Origin: Arenicola marina
Lineage: Eukaryota; Annelida; Polychaeta; Arenicolidae
Direction of reading: 5' to 3'
Assembly: GCA_964019135.1 (NCBI GenBank)
Contig: OZ025258.1
Span: forward strand, 29,072,186-29,136,185
DNA length: 64,000 nucleotides
Part shown: one piece after another, positions 10,001 to 18,242 of the stretch
How the letters are laid out: each line of letters opens with the position of its first letter
Numbering within the stretch: the stretch's first letter is position 1
Translations under genes and position numbers: made by a program
The notes under the pieces: model-generated
The model's database searches: none
Told to the model about the DNA's origin: nothing
What the model saw: the letters and a program-made list of their open reading frames with translations, nothing else

Positions 10001-10151
10001 CATAGCGAGGGTTGACCCCGCGTTGAGCCCGGGTTGACCCCGCGTTGAGCCCGGGTTAACCCCGCGTTGACCCCAGGGCCAAGCCAATATAACGCAGCAT
10101 TATATTTGTTTCAGGAACAAGCCGAGACTGAGTCAGCTGGTCAACAAATGA
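982..10151 (+). CDS. SANBR: SANBR (KIAA1841) homologue, C-terminal part, 10 exons, 5' end outside window
   Basis: Exons 982-1047, 1396-1717, 3212-3345, 3794-3917, 4293-4410, 4750-4828, 5313-5383, 8879-8964, 9654-9739 and 10115-10151 join in one uninterrupted frame of 373 codons and a stop. I recognise the vertebrate KIAA1841/SANBR order of motifs: a CxxC pair (CAAC), TWDVNAYL, WREIYWRLWGQVN, CARCGEVFPC with HCRYHP, PCC, RFDPTQ, GCKVRDHVVTL, an acidic DDEVGDEED stretch, then WDSSRSMRWNQDAQRE, DQRRMTE and AGGVFVRLEAQ near the end. The Cys/His cluster looks zinc-binding (inference). In mouse, SANBR (SANT and BTB domain regulator of class switch recombination) is described as a negative regulator of class switching that contacts corepressors. 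An invertebrate has no class switching, so the ancestral role is unknown, probably nuclear. The SANT and BTB regions would be encoded upstream of base 1. All introns are GT-AG except one GC-AG. Confidence 0.93.
1396..1717 (+). CDS. SANBR: SANBR exon b, Cys/His core
   Basis: The most conserved exon: 107 full codons running from LSVNSRGKLVYRHVRD to RFDPTQPNK, with the CARC / FPC / HCRYHPDH / PCC cysteine-histidine cluster. Donor AACAAG/GTGTGT. The last ~21 coding bases (DPTQPNK) are the seed of the minisatellite in the following intron. Confidence 0.95.
1718..2735 (+). repeat. Intronic minisatellite built from the exon b/intron junction
   Basis: About 26 degenerate units of 32-45 bp. The first units read GACCCCACGCAGCCCAACA + AGGTGTGTAATGATTGACGTCACT, a copy of the last 21 coding bases plus the first 22 intron bases. 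Many units keep AAG/GTGTGT; others have drifted to AAGTTGTGT or AAGATATGT. The first four units also contain a full CRE palindrome TGACGTCA. The long open frames on both strands here are by-products of the repeat. Confidence 0.95.
2840..2965 (+). mobile_element. Degenerate tRNA-derived SINE fragment (family 2)
   Basis: Contains a Pol III B-box-like GGTTCGCGCCC at 2879-2889, followed by CATGAGAGACGTGTTTCATC and a TCGTCCCTGGAGGTG stretch. The same order (B box, CATGTTTCAT, CGTCCTGGGAG) is seen at 60970 and near 9273. No clear A box or target duplication. Confidence 0.5.
3212..3345 (+). CDS. SANBR: SANBR exon c
   Basis: Begins GCKVRDHVVTL directly after DPTQPNK, as in vertebrate SANBR (DPTQLTK-GCKVRDHMVTL), then runs to CVPYEPAET. 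Acceptor GTGACAG, donor ACCGA/GTGAGT, phase 0 in and 2 out. Confidence 0.95.
3346..3793 (+). other. SANBR intron, no feature
   Basis: Ordinary intron sequence ending in a C-rich stretch (3739-3793). No repeat or motif seen. Confidence 0.6.
3794..3917 (+). CDS. SANBR: SANBR exon d, Ser/Thr-rich linker
   Basis: Encodes DPEVDVFGSEDTSVTS and on to AVTTEESAKTE, a low-complexity Ser/Thr/acidic linker. Splice sites CCCAG and GACAGAG/GTGAGG; phases 2 in, 0 out. Preceded by a C-rich polypyrimidine stretch. Confidence 0.88.
4293..4410 (+). CDS. SANBR: SANBR exon e, acidic segment
   Basis: Encodes TRPQGRLQALTVSREL, then ESDDEVGDEEDSGKG. The DDEVGDEE stretch matches the conserved EDEVGDEE of vertebrate SANBR. 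The donor is GC, not GT: GGGAAAG/GCAAGT. Confidence 0.9.
4411..4412 (+). other. GC-type 5' splice site (GC-AG intron)
   Basis: The intron 4411-4749 begins GCAAGT after AAAG. Apart from the T-to-C change, the site is a perfect consensus donor, as is usual for functional GC-AG introns. No in-phase GT nearby joins the two exons. Confidence 0.85.
4620..4695 (-). mobile_element. tRNA-like/SINE head fragment
   Basis: On the minus strand CTGGGTTCGAGTACCCC (B box) lies downstream of a GGTCCACGGTTAATGTG stretch that could be a decayed A box. Possibly a SINE remnant; too short to assign. Confidence 0.35.
4750..4828 (+). CDS. SANBR: SANBR exon f
   Basis: Encodes RKGRGGRRTLITVDPQ and on to LLGAPDF, a basic stretch. 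Acceptor TTCCGGCAG, donor TTCAG/GTGAGG; phase 1 in, 2 out. Confidence 0.88.
5313..5383 (+). CDS. SANBR: SANBR exon g
   Basis: Encodes MTKTGKWDSSRSMRWNQDAQ followed by REE, matching WDASRSLRFNQDAQRED of vertebrate SANBR. Acceptor CACTTGCAG, donor GAGGAAG/GTAATG. This junction is repeated about 95 times in the next intron. Confidence 0.95.
5384..8525 (+). repeat. Large intronic G-rich minisatellite built from the exon g donor
   Basis: Roughly 95 units of 29-36 bp: GCGCTAACCTGGAGGAAG/GTAATG followed by 6-14 G. The exon ends GCGAGGAAG/GTAATG + poly-G, so the array begins exactly at the splice junction and each unit restates it. Unit length differs mainly by the poly-G run. A higher-order repeat of about 368 bp is visible at the 3' end (blocks starting near 7780 and 8148), with CTAACATGG and CTTACCTGG variants. 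Three frames look open because CTAACC and GTAATG are stop-free in two of three registers. Confidence 0.97.
8879..8964 (+). CDS. SANBR: SANBR exon h
   Basis: Encodes DQRRMTEMVNYLTKLRANSE, then KMERLRQRE. DQRRMTE is identical to the vertebrate motif that follows REDD. Acceptor CTACCGTAG, donor AGAGAG/GTCAGT; phase 1 in, 0 out. The predicted helix is basic and coiled-coil-like. Confidence 0.95.
9235..9350 (+). mobile_element. tRNA-derived SINE fragment (family 2)
   Basis: B box GCGGGTTCGCACCCTGG near 9270-9286, then CTGGGGCATGTTTTATCGAG and CTGTCCCGGGAGGTC. The downstream block resembles that at 61050-61100. A second SINE follows directly. Confidence 0.5.
9366..9625 (+). mobile_element. tRNA-derived SINE (family 1)
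   Basis: A box TAGCTCAGTGG at 9377-9387 and B box GGTTCGACCC at 9440-9449. The body contains CATTCTTCGCAAAGAGTAG, CCCCC, GGGGACATGGCTCC, then a tail ending TTAAAGCGCC ... ACCAACAACCAACC. The body and tail match the minus-strand copy at 58005-58260 (CTTCTTCGCAAAG, CCCCC, GAGACATGGCTTC, ACCAACCAACC), which supports a real family. Lies in the SANBR intron between exons h and i. Confidence 0.8.
9654..9739 (+). CDS. SANBR: SANBR exon i
   Basis: Encodes CAGGVFVRLEAQWKAV, then HLPTAKPGGAPL. AGGVFVRLEAQ matches the vertebrate AGGVYSRLEAQ. The last 38 coding bases and the donor (CTTAG/GTCAGT) lie inside the left arm of the inverted duplication. Homology to vertebrates fades at about the arm boundary. 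Confidence 0.9.
9702..10076 (+). repeat. Left arm of a 3.8-kb inverted duplication
   Basis: 375 bp whose reverse complement is present at 13157-13509. Comparing by eye I find about 5 substitutions plus one extra 23-bp unit in this arm (about 98-99% identity). The arm starts inside SANBR exon i and includes its donor and most of the last intron. Confidence 0.95.
10012..10076 (+). repeat. Short 23-bp direct repeats at the inner end of the left arm
   Basis: Three units of GTTGACCCCGCGTTGAGCCC-type sequence; the right arm has two. This copy-number change is the main length difference between the arms. Confidence 0.85.
10115..10151 (+). CDS. SANBR: SANBR last coding exon with stop
   Basis: Acceptor GTTTCAG. 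Encodes NKPRLSQLVNK then TGA. With the split Arg it gives RNKPRLSQ, which resembles the RSKSRFGQ near the vertebrate C terminus. It is short, so confidence is lower than for the others. It sits in the loop between the inverted arms. Confidence 0.75.
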
Positions 10152-10467
10152 TCGCCGGGTCACGTGATGATGTCTGTCCTCATGGCAACCAATATGCTGA
10201 GATTTAATTCCGGAGTGTGAACTTTTCAATCAAATTGGAGTAGACGTATATATTTATGTATACATGTGAAAAGAATTTGGGATGAAGTCACAATTTTTGG
10301 AACTTTGATACTCTTCACCTGCTGTGATATTTTAGTCACAATGAATAGATGTTCTAATGGTTTTTTTGTTATCGCTAGTCGATAGTTCACCCTAGATGTT
10401 CGGTCTTGTGTGAAAGACGGATGGATACATACAGCCATAGGTTGGTTATATTTCTGTACAGGACCGA

Positions 10468-10473
10468 AATAAA
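10468..10473 (+). terminator. Candidate SANBR polyadenylation signal
   Basis: AATAAA about 317 bases after the stop codon; the first canonical hexamer downstream. Not confirmed by any transcript evidence. Confidence 0.4.
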
Positions 10474-11607
10474 CGATTGCACGATTGGAGTACGCTTTGC
10501 GAAGCCTTTTGTCCCGTGGTCCAACCTATCTGTTCCCCCGAGATGCATGTATGCCTCCGTTAGCCTCACCTACATGGACATCACTGTGACGAAACTTACA
10601 ATCTTACATTCCTTGGAAGGGCTACTATTCCATTGTCCTAGTCATATGACTGTTGGACGGGTACATATAAGGCAGGGCATAGGCAACCATAGAACTAGGG
10701 CTAAACACATTTCCGTGGAATACCCGATCGGGCAAGTTTTATGCAATCTCATTTCGCTCTCCGTTGCCCAATGCAACACCAACTTTGATGGGTACGTTAT
10801 GATGGATGCCATTTTCTATTCCCTGGTGATTCACGGCAGAAAGAACACCGGCCCTGTTATTGACGTAACGGAGAAATCAACTGATATATACCTTTTTCTG
10901 ATATTTTTTTTCCCGCATTATTTCGACATATTTACGATGTAAAGGGTGCTATAAATAGCGATCCATCCATATGGAAATACAAACTGACAATTACAGGTGG
11001 GATAAGATACAGCGTTGTTACCACATGACGCTGGGCAAGGCTCCTATGCACACGAATTGGTTCGTCACTTCACCATTGATCTGAACCTTCGGGTCTTGAT
11101 GCCCGGCCAGTTTTGCCACTCTACCCACTCCTGGAACGGGAACGGGCGTCTTTTGTTCGCTATAGTAAGGCGGCGATACTTCCATACAACTGAGGGTTTT
11201 GTCTGTCCGTGGGATATGCAGTTTTACCCCACGCCCCCTTGTCTCCCCACTTTTTCTTCAATCCGTTTTCCCGGTGCGTGAGCCGCGCGTTGTTTCCCCG
11301 CTTCCGCCAAGCTCTCGCCCAAGTCTCGCAGCACACCCGTCCCATAAGCGCGCCGATAACGCTATATCGAGTTGGGTGCGACGGCTTGGGCGTTCAGTCC
11401 ATCCCCATCTGTCGTTTCTGAGCTAATAATTTCGTTTTATAGCGCAGGCGAACCTGTCAATTTACACAACGTTTTGCGGCCATAAAACTGGGGGCGGCAA
11501 AAGGGGGGAGTGTGAGTGTCACCTGCAGACGGGCGGCGAGTGCTGCCGCCACCCCTCACTGGTGCCCCCCACCCACACCCCACTGTTTGATTGGTAAGCC
11601 GTACCCC

Positions 11608-11765
11608 CCCCCCTCCCACCAACCCCCTGTGCTCTGCCCACACAAACACACCGGCCCCACATGGCTTGTGCCCCATATGGCCCCCCTCCCACCAACCCCC
11701 TGTGCTCTACCCACACAAACACACCGGCCCCACATGGCTTGTGCCCCATATGGCCCCCCTCCCAC
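11608..11765. repeat. 73-bp tandem duplication
   Basis: Two copies of a 73-bp C-rich unit (CCCACCAACCCCCTGTGCTC ... CCCATATGG) plus the start of a third, with one or two differences. Confidence 0.9.
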
Positions 11766-12639
11766 AGAGTCTCCGGTGCGCGCTCGGGCGTGACGCCCGC
11801 GGGCTCAGCGCGACCTTGTGAGACCGTAGAGCTCAAAAGACGCCACCCTTCACCCGCTGGCTCTGCTTGGCTGCCACCCCGACGACACGCGCCCGCATGT
11901 TGTCCCCCTCCCCGCTCACCCTGTCACCCACGCCAGAGGCCTGGAACAGTGGCCTGGTAATATAGAAGGCTGGCCTGGTCCACGGCGTCATATTTAGCGT
12001 CCTCGCGTTTACTCGCCACGCGGCGAGTGCATTCACCTCCACCCCCTCCTCACCCGAACTCCCCCTCCCCCTCACCCCCACTTCTATGTGTGTGACCCCC
12101 TCCAATCCCCCACCCCACCTCTACCCTTCCCGCCCAAACAAAAAAACGCCCGCGCACCCACCCCCTTTTTAAATTTCTTGGTCCACTGACAAAGGTCGGG
12201 GAAAGAAACAAATATGGGTAGATATCATCAGCAGGTCGCTTAGACGGCAGGTGGGGAGGTGAGACCGTTATAATGCGGTCTTATGCGCCGGAAAGTAGTA
12301 ATATCAAAACGATTAAAGGAGTTTGGAAGCATGGCATGAGCCGGGAAGCCAACGCCGGCCCCTCCACCACCACCCCCCGCCTCCCCACCGGCGCCGCCCC
12401 ACACGGGCGTTTTGGCTGAAAGATACGTGGAAGACCGATGGCGCCTGGCGAGGCCTGGGCAGGTATGAGTGGAGACCTCAAGGCGCCAGAGGCTGAAGCA
12501 CCCCCCCCCGCACCCCCTTCTACCGAACAACCCAACCTCCACAGACGTCGCCCCATCAGCCTTCATCGCCCCCAGCCCGACCTACCACCCCCATCTCCCG
12601 CACTGAATTGTATATAGAACTCTCTTGGCTTCTTCCCTT

Positions 12640-12775
12640 TTTAAATCTCTGTGTGTCCCTCTCCCTCTCCCCCTCCTCCCCCCTCTCTCCCTCTCCCCCT
12701 CCTCCCCCCTCTCTCTCCCTCTCTTCCCCTCCCCCTCCCGTCCTCTCTCTCTGTCTCTCCATCTCTCTCTCCCCG
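12640..12775. repeat. C/T-rich low-complexity tract
   Basis: Polypyrimidine stretch of CTCTCCC and CCTCC runs; open frames on either strand here are compositional. Confidence 0.85.
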
Positions 12776-12901
12776 ACTGCCGAGACTCCCAACATCTTGC
12801 CCATCTTGACATCTAAACTGTCTTCAGTTACACTCAGTATTTCTATCCAGTCATCTGTGAACTTCCAAATTCGTGCCATCTGCCAGTGACGCGCTATGAT
12901 C

Positions 12902-13016
12902 GCCTGCAACTACGTCCTGTTAAGTCATCTGCCGTGGCCTGTAAGTACGTCCTGTGACATCATCTGCCATTGCCTGCAAGTACGTCCTGTTAAATCATCT
13001 GCCATTGCCTGCAACT
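12902..13016. repeat. 35-bp tandem repeat, three copies
   Basis: Unit GCCTGCAAGTACGTCCTGTT + AAATCATCTGCCATT, three copies and a partial fourth, with a few substitutions. Confidence 0.85.
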
Positions 13017-13156
13017 TCATGCAATACGTCCGATAAAATGTATTGAGTAATATTCGACCAAGGTGTCAAAACAATCCTAAAAAAACTAGAAAATTTAATA
13101 TGTCTAGTCACACCGTCTGCCATGGCGACCTGGCGGGGATGACGGGCAGCACGCCG

Positions 13157-13509
13157 CTGGGGTCAACGCGGAGTCAACCCGGGCTCAACGCGGGGTCAAC
13201 TCTCGCTATGGTAAATGAACAATATTTGAGATAGGTATGTATGCTGGTGCAGACGACATTGTTTCAGAAATCGGGTGGAACCGATCGCATATCATGTGAC
13301 AGTAAGTAAAAGAGTCGTATTGGAATATAGTCAGAATCGAGATTATGGTGGCGTAGTTTAATTATGTCGCTTAAGATTCGACATTGTGACGGTCATCGAC
13401 CTTTTTTCATCAGATTGACTCATCTCATTTACATTAGATGGCGCCGGTGTGGGCGGGAAGCCCCGACTGACCTAAGGGGGGCGCCACCAGGCTTGGCGGT
13501 CGGTAGATG
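13157..13509 (-). repeat. Right arm of the inverted duplication
   Basis: Reverse complement of 9702-10076 less one 23-bp unit. Bases 13472-13509 are an antisense copy of the end of SANBR exon i. No matching target-site duplication flanks the two arms (AGGCAGTT on the left, CGTGCTGC on the right), which speaks against a terminal-inverted-repeat transposon. Confidence 0.95.
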
Positions 13510-14115
13510 CGTGCTGCTGGTGAGTCGTCGTCAAGGCGACGCGCCGCACCACGTGTTCAGACGGCGCCTCTCCCCTTCTTTCGGTCCCCACCATGACATC
13601 CCAGGGACCGGTTGCAGAAGTTTACCTATGATATGGAGGGGGGGGGGGCTTAAATAATTGACACAGTGGGTCTCTTTCAAACCCGAGGGGCTGGAGTTGG
13701 GGTGGAAGAAGGGAGGGGGATGACGGGATGTACGCCCTATTAGCCATCAGCTTTCAGGTAGGGGGGGCGGGGGAGGTTAGCGACTGGATCCACCATAGAC
13801 CCCGCCCATACCCCTCTATGGGGATGTGTGTTACCTCCCTGCTGCCCCCCCCCCCCACTACCCCACGTGCCTGGGTGTCCCCCCCCCCACACTCCCCCTC
13901 GTGCCTGGGTGTATGGCGCCCTCCCGTCATATCAGTAATCCTACTCATCCTGGAATGAGTATGGCTTTATGTAAACGGTGGGCATACATCACAAAAGCTA
14001 AATTAACGTTTCTGTGCCATCCACTCATCTTAGGCTCTTCCACAGCTCCATCTCCGCTCGCTCCATGTGACCAATATGAGTAAGCGGGCCACCCAGCGGG
14101 GGACTGGGGAGGAGT
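13510..14115. other. No gene seen; C-run-rich spacer
   Basis: Contains a G11 run (about 13638-13648) and two C-rich runs near 13846 and 13880 followed by a repeated GTGCCTGGGTGT. Confidence 0.5.
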
Positions 14116-14119
14116 ACCA

Positions 14120-15905
14120 TTCAGCTATCCATCCAGCCTGCCATCCAGCCTGCCATCCAGCCATCCAGCCAACCATCCAGCCTGCCAGCCTGCCATCCAG
14201 CCAACCATCCAGCAAACCATCCAGCTTGCCATTCAGCAAACCATCCAGCCTGCCATCCAGCCTGCCAGCCAGCCATCCAGCCAACCATCCAGCCTGCCAT
14301 CCAGCCAACCATCCAGCTTGCCATTCAGCAAACCATCTAGCCTGCCATCCAGCCATCCAGCCAACCATCCAGCCTGCCATCCAGCCTGCCATCCAGCCAA
14401 CTATCCAGCCAACCATCCAGCCTGCCATCCAGCCAACCATCCAGCCTACCATCCAGCTTGCCATCCAACCAACCATCCAGCCTGCCATCCAGCCTGCCAT
14501 CCAGCCAGCCATCCAGCAAACCATCCAGTCTGCCGTCCAGCAAACCATCCAGCCTGCCATCCAGCCTGCCATCCAGCCAACTATCCAGCCAACTATCCAG
14601 CCTGCCATTCAGTCAACCATCCAGGTTGCCATCCAGCGAACCATCCAGCTTGCCATCCAGCCTGCCATCCAGCCAACCATCCAGCCTGCCATCCATCCAA
14701 CCATCCAGTCTGCCATCCAGCCTGCCATCCAGCCTGCCATCCAGCCTACCATCCAGCCTGCCATTCAGCCTACCATCCAGCCAACCATCCAGCCAACCAT
14801 CCAGCCTGCCATCCAGCCTGCCATCCAGCTTGCCATCCAGCCAACTATCCAGCCAACCATCCAGCCTGCCATCCAGCTTGCCATCCAGCAAACCATCCAG
14901 CCTGCCATCCAGCCTGCCTGCCTGCCATCCTGCCATCCAGCCAACCATCCAGACTGTCATCCAGCCTGCCATCCAGCCTACCATGCAGCCTGCCATCCAG
15001 CCTACCATCCAGCCTGCCATCCAGCCTGTCCTCCAGCCTGTCATCCAGCCTGCCATCTTGCCATCCAGCCAACCATCCAGCCAGCCATCCAGCCTGTCAT
15101 CCAGCTTGCCATCCAGCCTACCATCCTGCCATCCAGCCAACCATCCAGCCAACCATCCAGCCTGCCATCCAGCCTGTCTTCCAGCCTGCCATCCAGCCTG
15201 TCATCCAGCCTGCCATCCTGCCATCCAGCCAACCATCCAGCCTGCCATCCAGCCTGCTATCCAGCTTGTCATCCAGCCAACCATCCAGCCTGCCATCCAG
15301 CCTGTCATCCAGCCTGCCATCCTGCCATCCAGCCAACCATCCAGCCTGTCATCCAGCCTGCCATCCAGCCTGTCATCCAGCCTGCCATCCTGCCATCCAG
15401 CCAACCATCCAGCCTGTCATCCAGCTTGCCATCCAGCCTACCATCCAGCCTGCTATCCAGCTTGTCATCCAGCCAACCATCCAGCCTGCCATCCAGCCTG
15501 TCATCCAGCCTGCCATCCTGCCATCCAGCCTGCCATCCAGCCTGCCACCCAGCCAACCATCCAGCCTGCCATCCAGCCTGCCATCCAGCCAACCATCCAG
15601 CCAACCATCCAGCCTGCCATCCAGCCTGTCATCCAGCCTGCCATCCAGCAAACCATCCAGCCTGCCATCCAGCCAACCATCCAGCCTGCCATCCAGCCTG
15701 CCACCCAGCAAACCATCCAGCCTGCCATCCAGCCTGCCATCCAGCCTGCCATCCAGCCAACCATCCAGCCTGTCATCCAGCCTGCCATCCATCCTGCCAT
15801 CCAGCCAACCATTCAGCTTGCCATCCTGCCTGCCATCCAGCCTGTCATCCAGCCTGCCATCCAGCCTACCATCCAGCAAACCATCCATCTATCCATCCAT
15901 CCATC
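14120..15905. repeat. 1.8-kb minisatellite of 12-bp units
   Basis: Units CCATCCAGCCTG and CCATCCAGCCAA, interspersed with CTTG, TCAT and CCTGCCATCC variants. Because 12 is a multiple of 3 and the units lack stops in most registers, five or six frames stay open for hundreds of codons (the longest about 675), giving [16 protein letters not shown] and SSLPSSQP-type products. It grades into a CATC microsatellite at 15885-15903. Confidence 0.97.
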
Positions 15906-17644
15906 TTGGAATCTACCCTGTCATCTATCCATCGTTCCATACCGTCATGGAATAGGCCACAATACATACATTCCATTCCATGCCATATCAACCGGCGATT
16001 GCAGCTCACTGCAGCGAGTACTTGTCATCGTAATATGTGTCTCGGTCAATCTGCCATGTCGTGTGGTGCCTTCGTGTCATGCAATGTAATATAACATAAT
16101 ACATGCACGCGGCATGACATTACCATGGCATACTGCCATGCATTCTCCAATCTCTAGTACCTGCCAACCCATCACCGGTGACGATATCACTTCCATCATA
16201 ATCCCCTGCCCTTCCCTTGTTAAAGCAGTGTCCATCCTATTTAAATCACCCCTATTTCCCCACCCCCCTCCCAGCCACCCAAGCGCACCCTCACCTCATC
16301 CTGCCCCACCTCAAATGCACCCAGCCACCCAGCCACCCCCGTACATACCCCGGCCGCTTGGTTCACGACATGTGACGGTGCAAGCCAGAACAGGACTGCC
16401 GTTCCCGGTGCTCACCCATCTGTCTTCACCCCCACCGTGGCCACCCCACCGTGGCCACCCCTCGACCCGTCACTGACGGAACGTTACATCGACGCGTGTG
16501 TCCGCTGCGGCTGCAGGCGAAGTCTTGTCCACCAGGCACGGCATAGCTTATCCCGGGAGTGGCGACCCCCCCCCCCCCCGCGGGGGGTGTGAGGGGGGGG
16601 GGGTATAGGTTCTGAAATTGCAGGGGTTGTGGCTGGGGGATCTGAGCTGCAAGGGGCGGGGCGTGACCTGGGGGTGCCGGGGGAGGGGTGTATCAGAGCT
16701 CGCGGAGGAAGGAGGCCCCGTACACCGAAGAAGCTGGGTCGCTAGGGAAGGAAGGGAGGAGGAGGAGGGGACGGTGGGGAGGACGGTACCGGGACGAGGA
16801 TGGGGATAGAGAGATATACGCAAGGCGGGGGTGTGGAGAAGGGGGAGGAGGGGATGTCACCGCACTGGAGTATCTTGAGGCCGTATTGACGTTCGTATTG
16901 GCCATGCAGCCAAGCCAGCCAAGCCCAGCCAAGCCCAAGCCCAAGCCTAGGCCAGGGCCAGGGCTGGAGCCTGGGCTTGGGGCCGGGCCGACTGCCCGTA
17001 TAAGGACGGACCTCAGCCTTGTATTCAACGCTGCCATTCAGAGCCACGTCTAAGCGACATACGGTGAGGCGCCGCGGCCATCACTGCGTGCGGACCGCGC
17101 ACGGCGAGAAAACCTTTAGGGGAGGTCCTGCTGACCGTGATTCTTGTTATTTATTGATAACACCCCGACGCCGCCGTTACGCCCAAGGGATACCGGGATG
17201 TTTTTTTAAGCCACTGTTGTGCACACATAGGCCAGAAGAAACGGTCCCAGACACTGCGCCTCAGGAACAGTCGGACTGATGCAGCACGCTATGTGACGTC
17301 ATTAATACCGTGATGCTCCCGATGTTTAGGGGTCCGGAATAGGGGGGGGGGGTGTCCAATTTCGATTTTTCTAAATTCTCAGTGTCGAATGTCAATTTTT
17401 GGTTCAGTGTTTTTTTTTTTAATTGGGGGTCATTTCGCCATTTACATCTTCAAGACCACTATACTTTGTTTGACCGGGGATAACCACAACCATTCACAAA
17501 GTACTATATTAAGCGACCCAGAAAATTTGATGGCTCTTTGCTCATCATCGTCGGTCAAATAATACAAAATATTCACGCCGCTATCAATTTCATTAGCCAA
17601 ATTCATGATGAGGCAAGAGGGAAATTTGGCTAACGTTATTCAGG
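15906..17644. other. No gene recognised
   Basis: Holds a C13/G10 pair near 16567-16603 and a CCAAGCCCAAGCC / GGCTTGGGG imperfect inverted repeat at about 16910-16983. Nothing else supported. Confidence 0.5.
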
Positions 17645-17845
17645 TTAATATTCAATATAATATATTGTTAATATTCTCTGTAATATATTATTAATATTCC
17701 CTGTAATGTATTGTTGATATTCCCTACAATATATTGTTAATATTCCCTATAATATATTGTTAATATTCCCTATAATATATTGTTAATATTTCCTATAATA
17801 TATTGTTATATTTCCTATACTGTATTGTTAATATTCCCTATGTAC
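17645..17845. repeat. AT-rich 23-bp tandem repeat
   Basis: About eight units of AATATATTGTTAATATTCCC + TAT, with small changes. Confidence 0.9.
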
Positions 17846-17907
17846 GGCATATATACATTGATTCACGTCAGGCGTATTTCTCCCGAAACTCCATTGCAAT
17901 GAACATT

Positions 17908-18078
17908 TCAGGGAGGGGTGGGGTGGGGGCGGGGTAGGGTGGAGGCGGGGTGGGATGGGGGCGGGGTGGGGTGGGGACGGGGTAGGGTGGGGGAGGGGTG
18001 GGGTGGGGGCGGGGTAGGGTGGAGGCGGGGTAGGGTAAGGGTGGGGTGGGGGCGGGGTAGGGTGGGTGCGGGGTAAAT
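17908..18078. repeat. G-rich minisatellite
   Basis: About ten units of GGGGTGGGGGCGGGGTAGGG-type sequence, 16-17 bp each. Potential G-quadruplex former on the + strand. Confidence 0.9.
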
Positions 18079-18242
18079 AATTGACACATCAGACTAGCTA
18101 GGCCTCACATGCTTACAGCTCTGGCTAGAATCGATAATGATATGGTATTAAATTGTCTAGACGCGGTCTGACCAGGTATGTTACCGTATGTTAGATACCA
18201 GTGAACTGTGTGTGAAACTGGCCCAAGCTCCGTCCAAAGTAA

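Larger units (their letters stand above)
10152..13156. other. 3' flank of SANBR and loop of the inverted duplication, no gene recognised
   Basis: Holds the presumed 3' UTR and unremarkable sequence. An open frame of about 174 codons from an ATG at 10421 (ends 10942) has no recognisable domain and is within chance expectation. A second part (11500-12600) is C-rich. Confidence 0.5.

Noticed and set aside
10421-10942. Open frame of about 174 codons on + after SANBR
   Set aside because: No domain, no signal, no splice context; length is within chance for 64 kb at this base composition.
9702-13509. Terminal-inverted-repeat DNA transposon
   Set aside because: No target-site duplication, no transposase frame in the loop, and the left arm contains a host exon end.
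14120-15905. CRISPR array
   Set aside because: No unique spacers of constant length and the genome is eukaryotic; the same holds for all other arrays here.
14067-16094. 675-codon open frame and many others on both strands
   Set aside because: Pure product of a stop-free 12-bp repeat; several frames are open at once.
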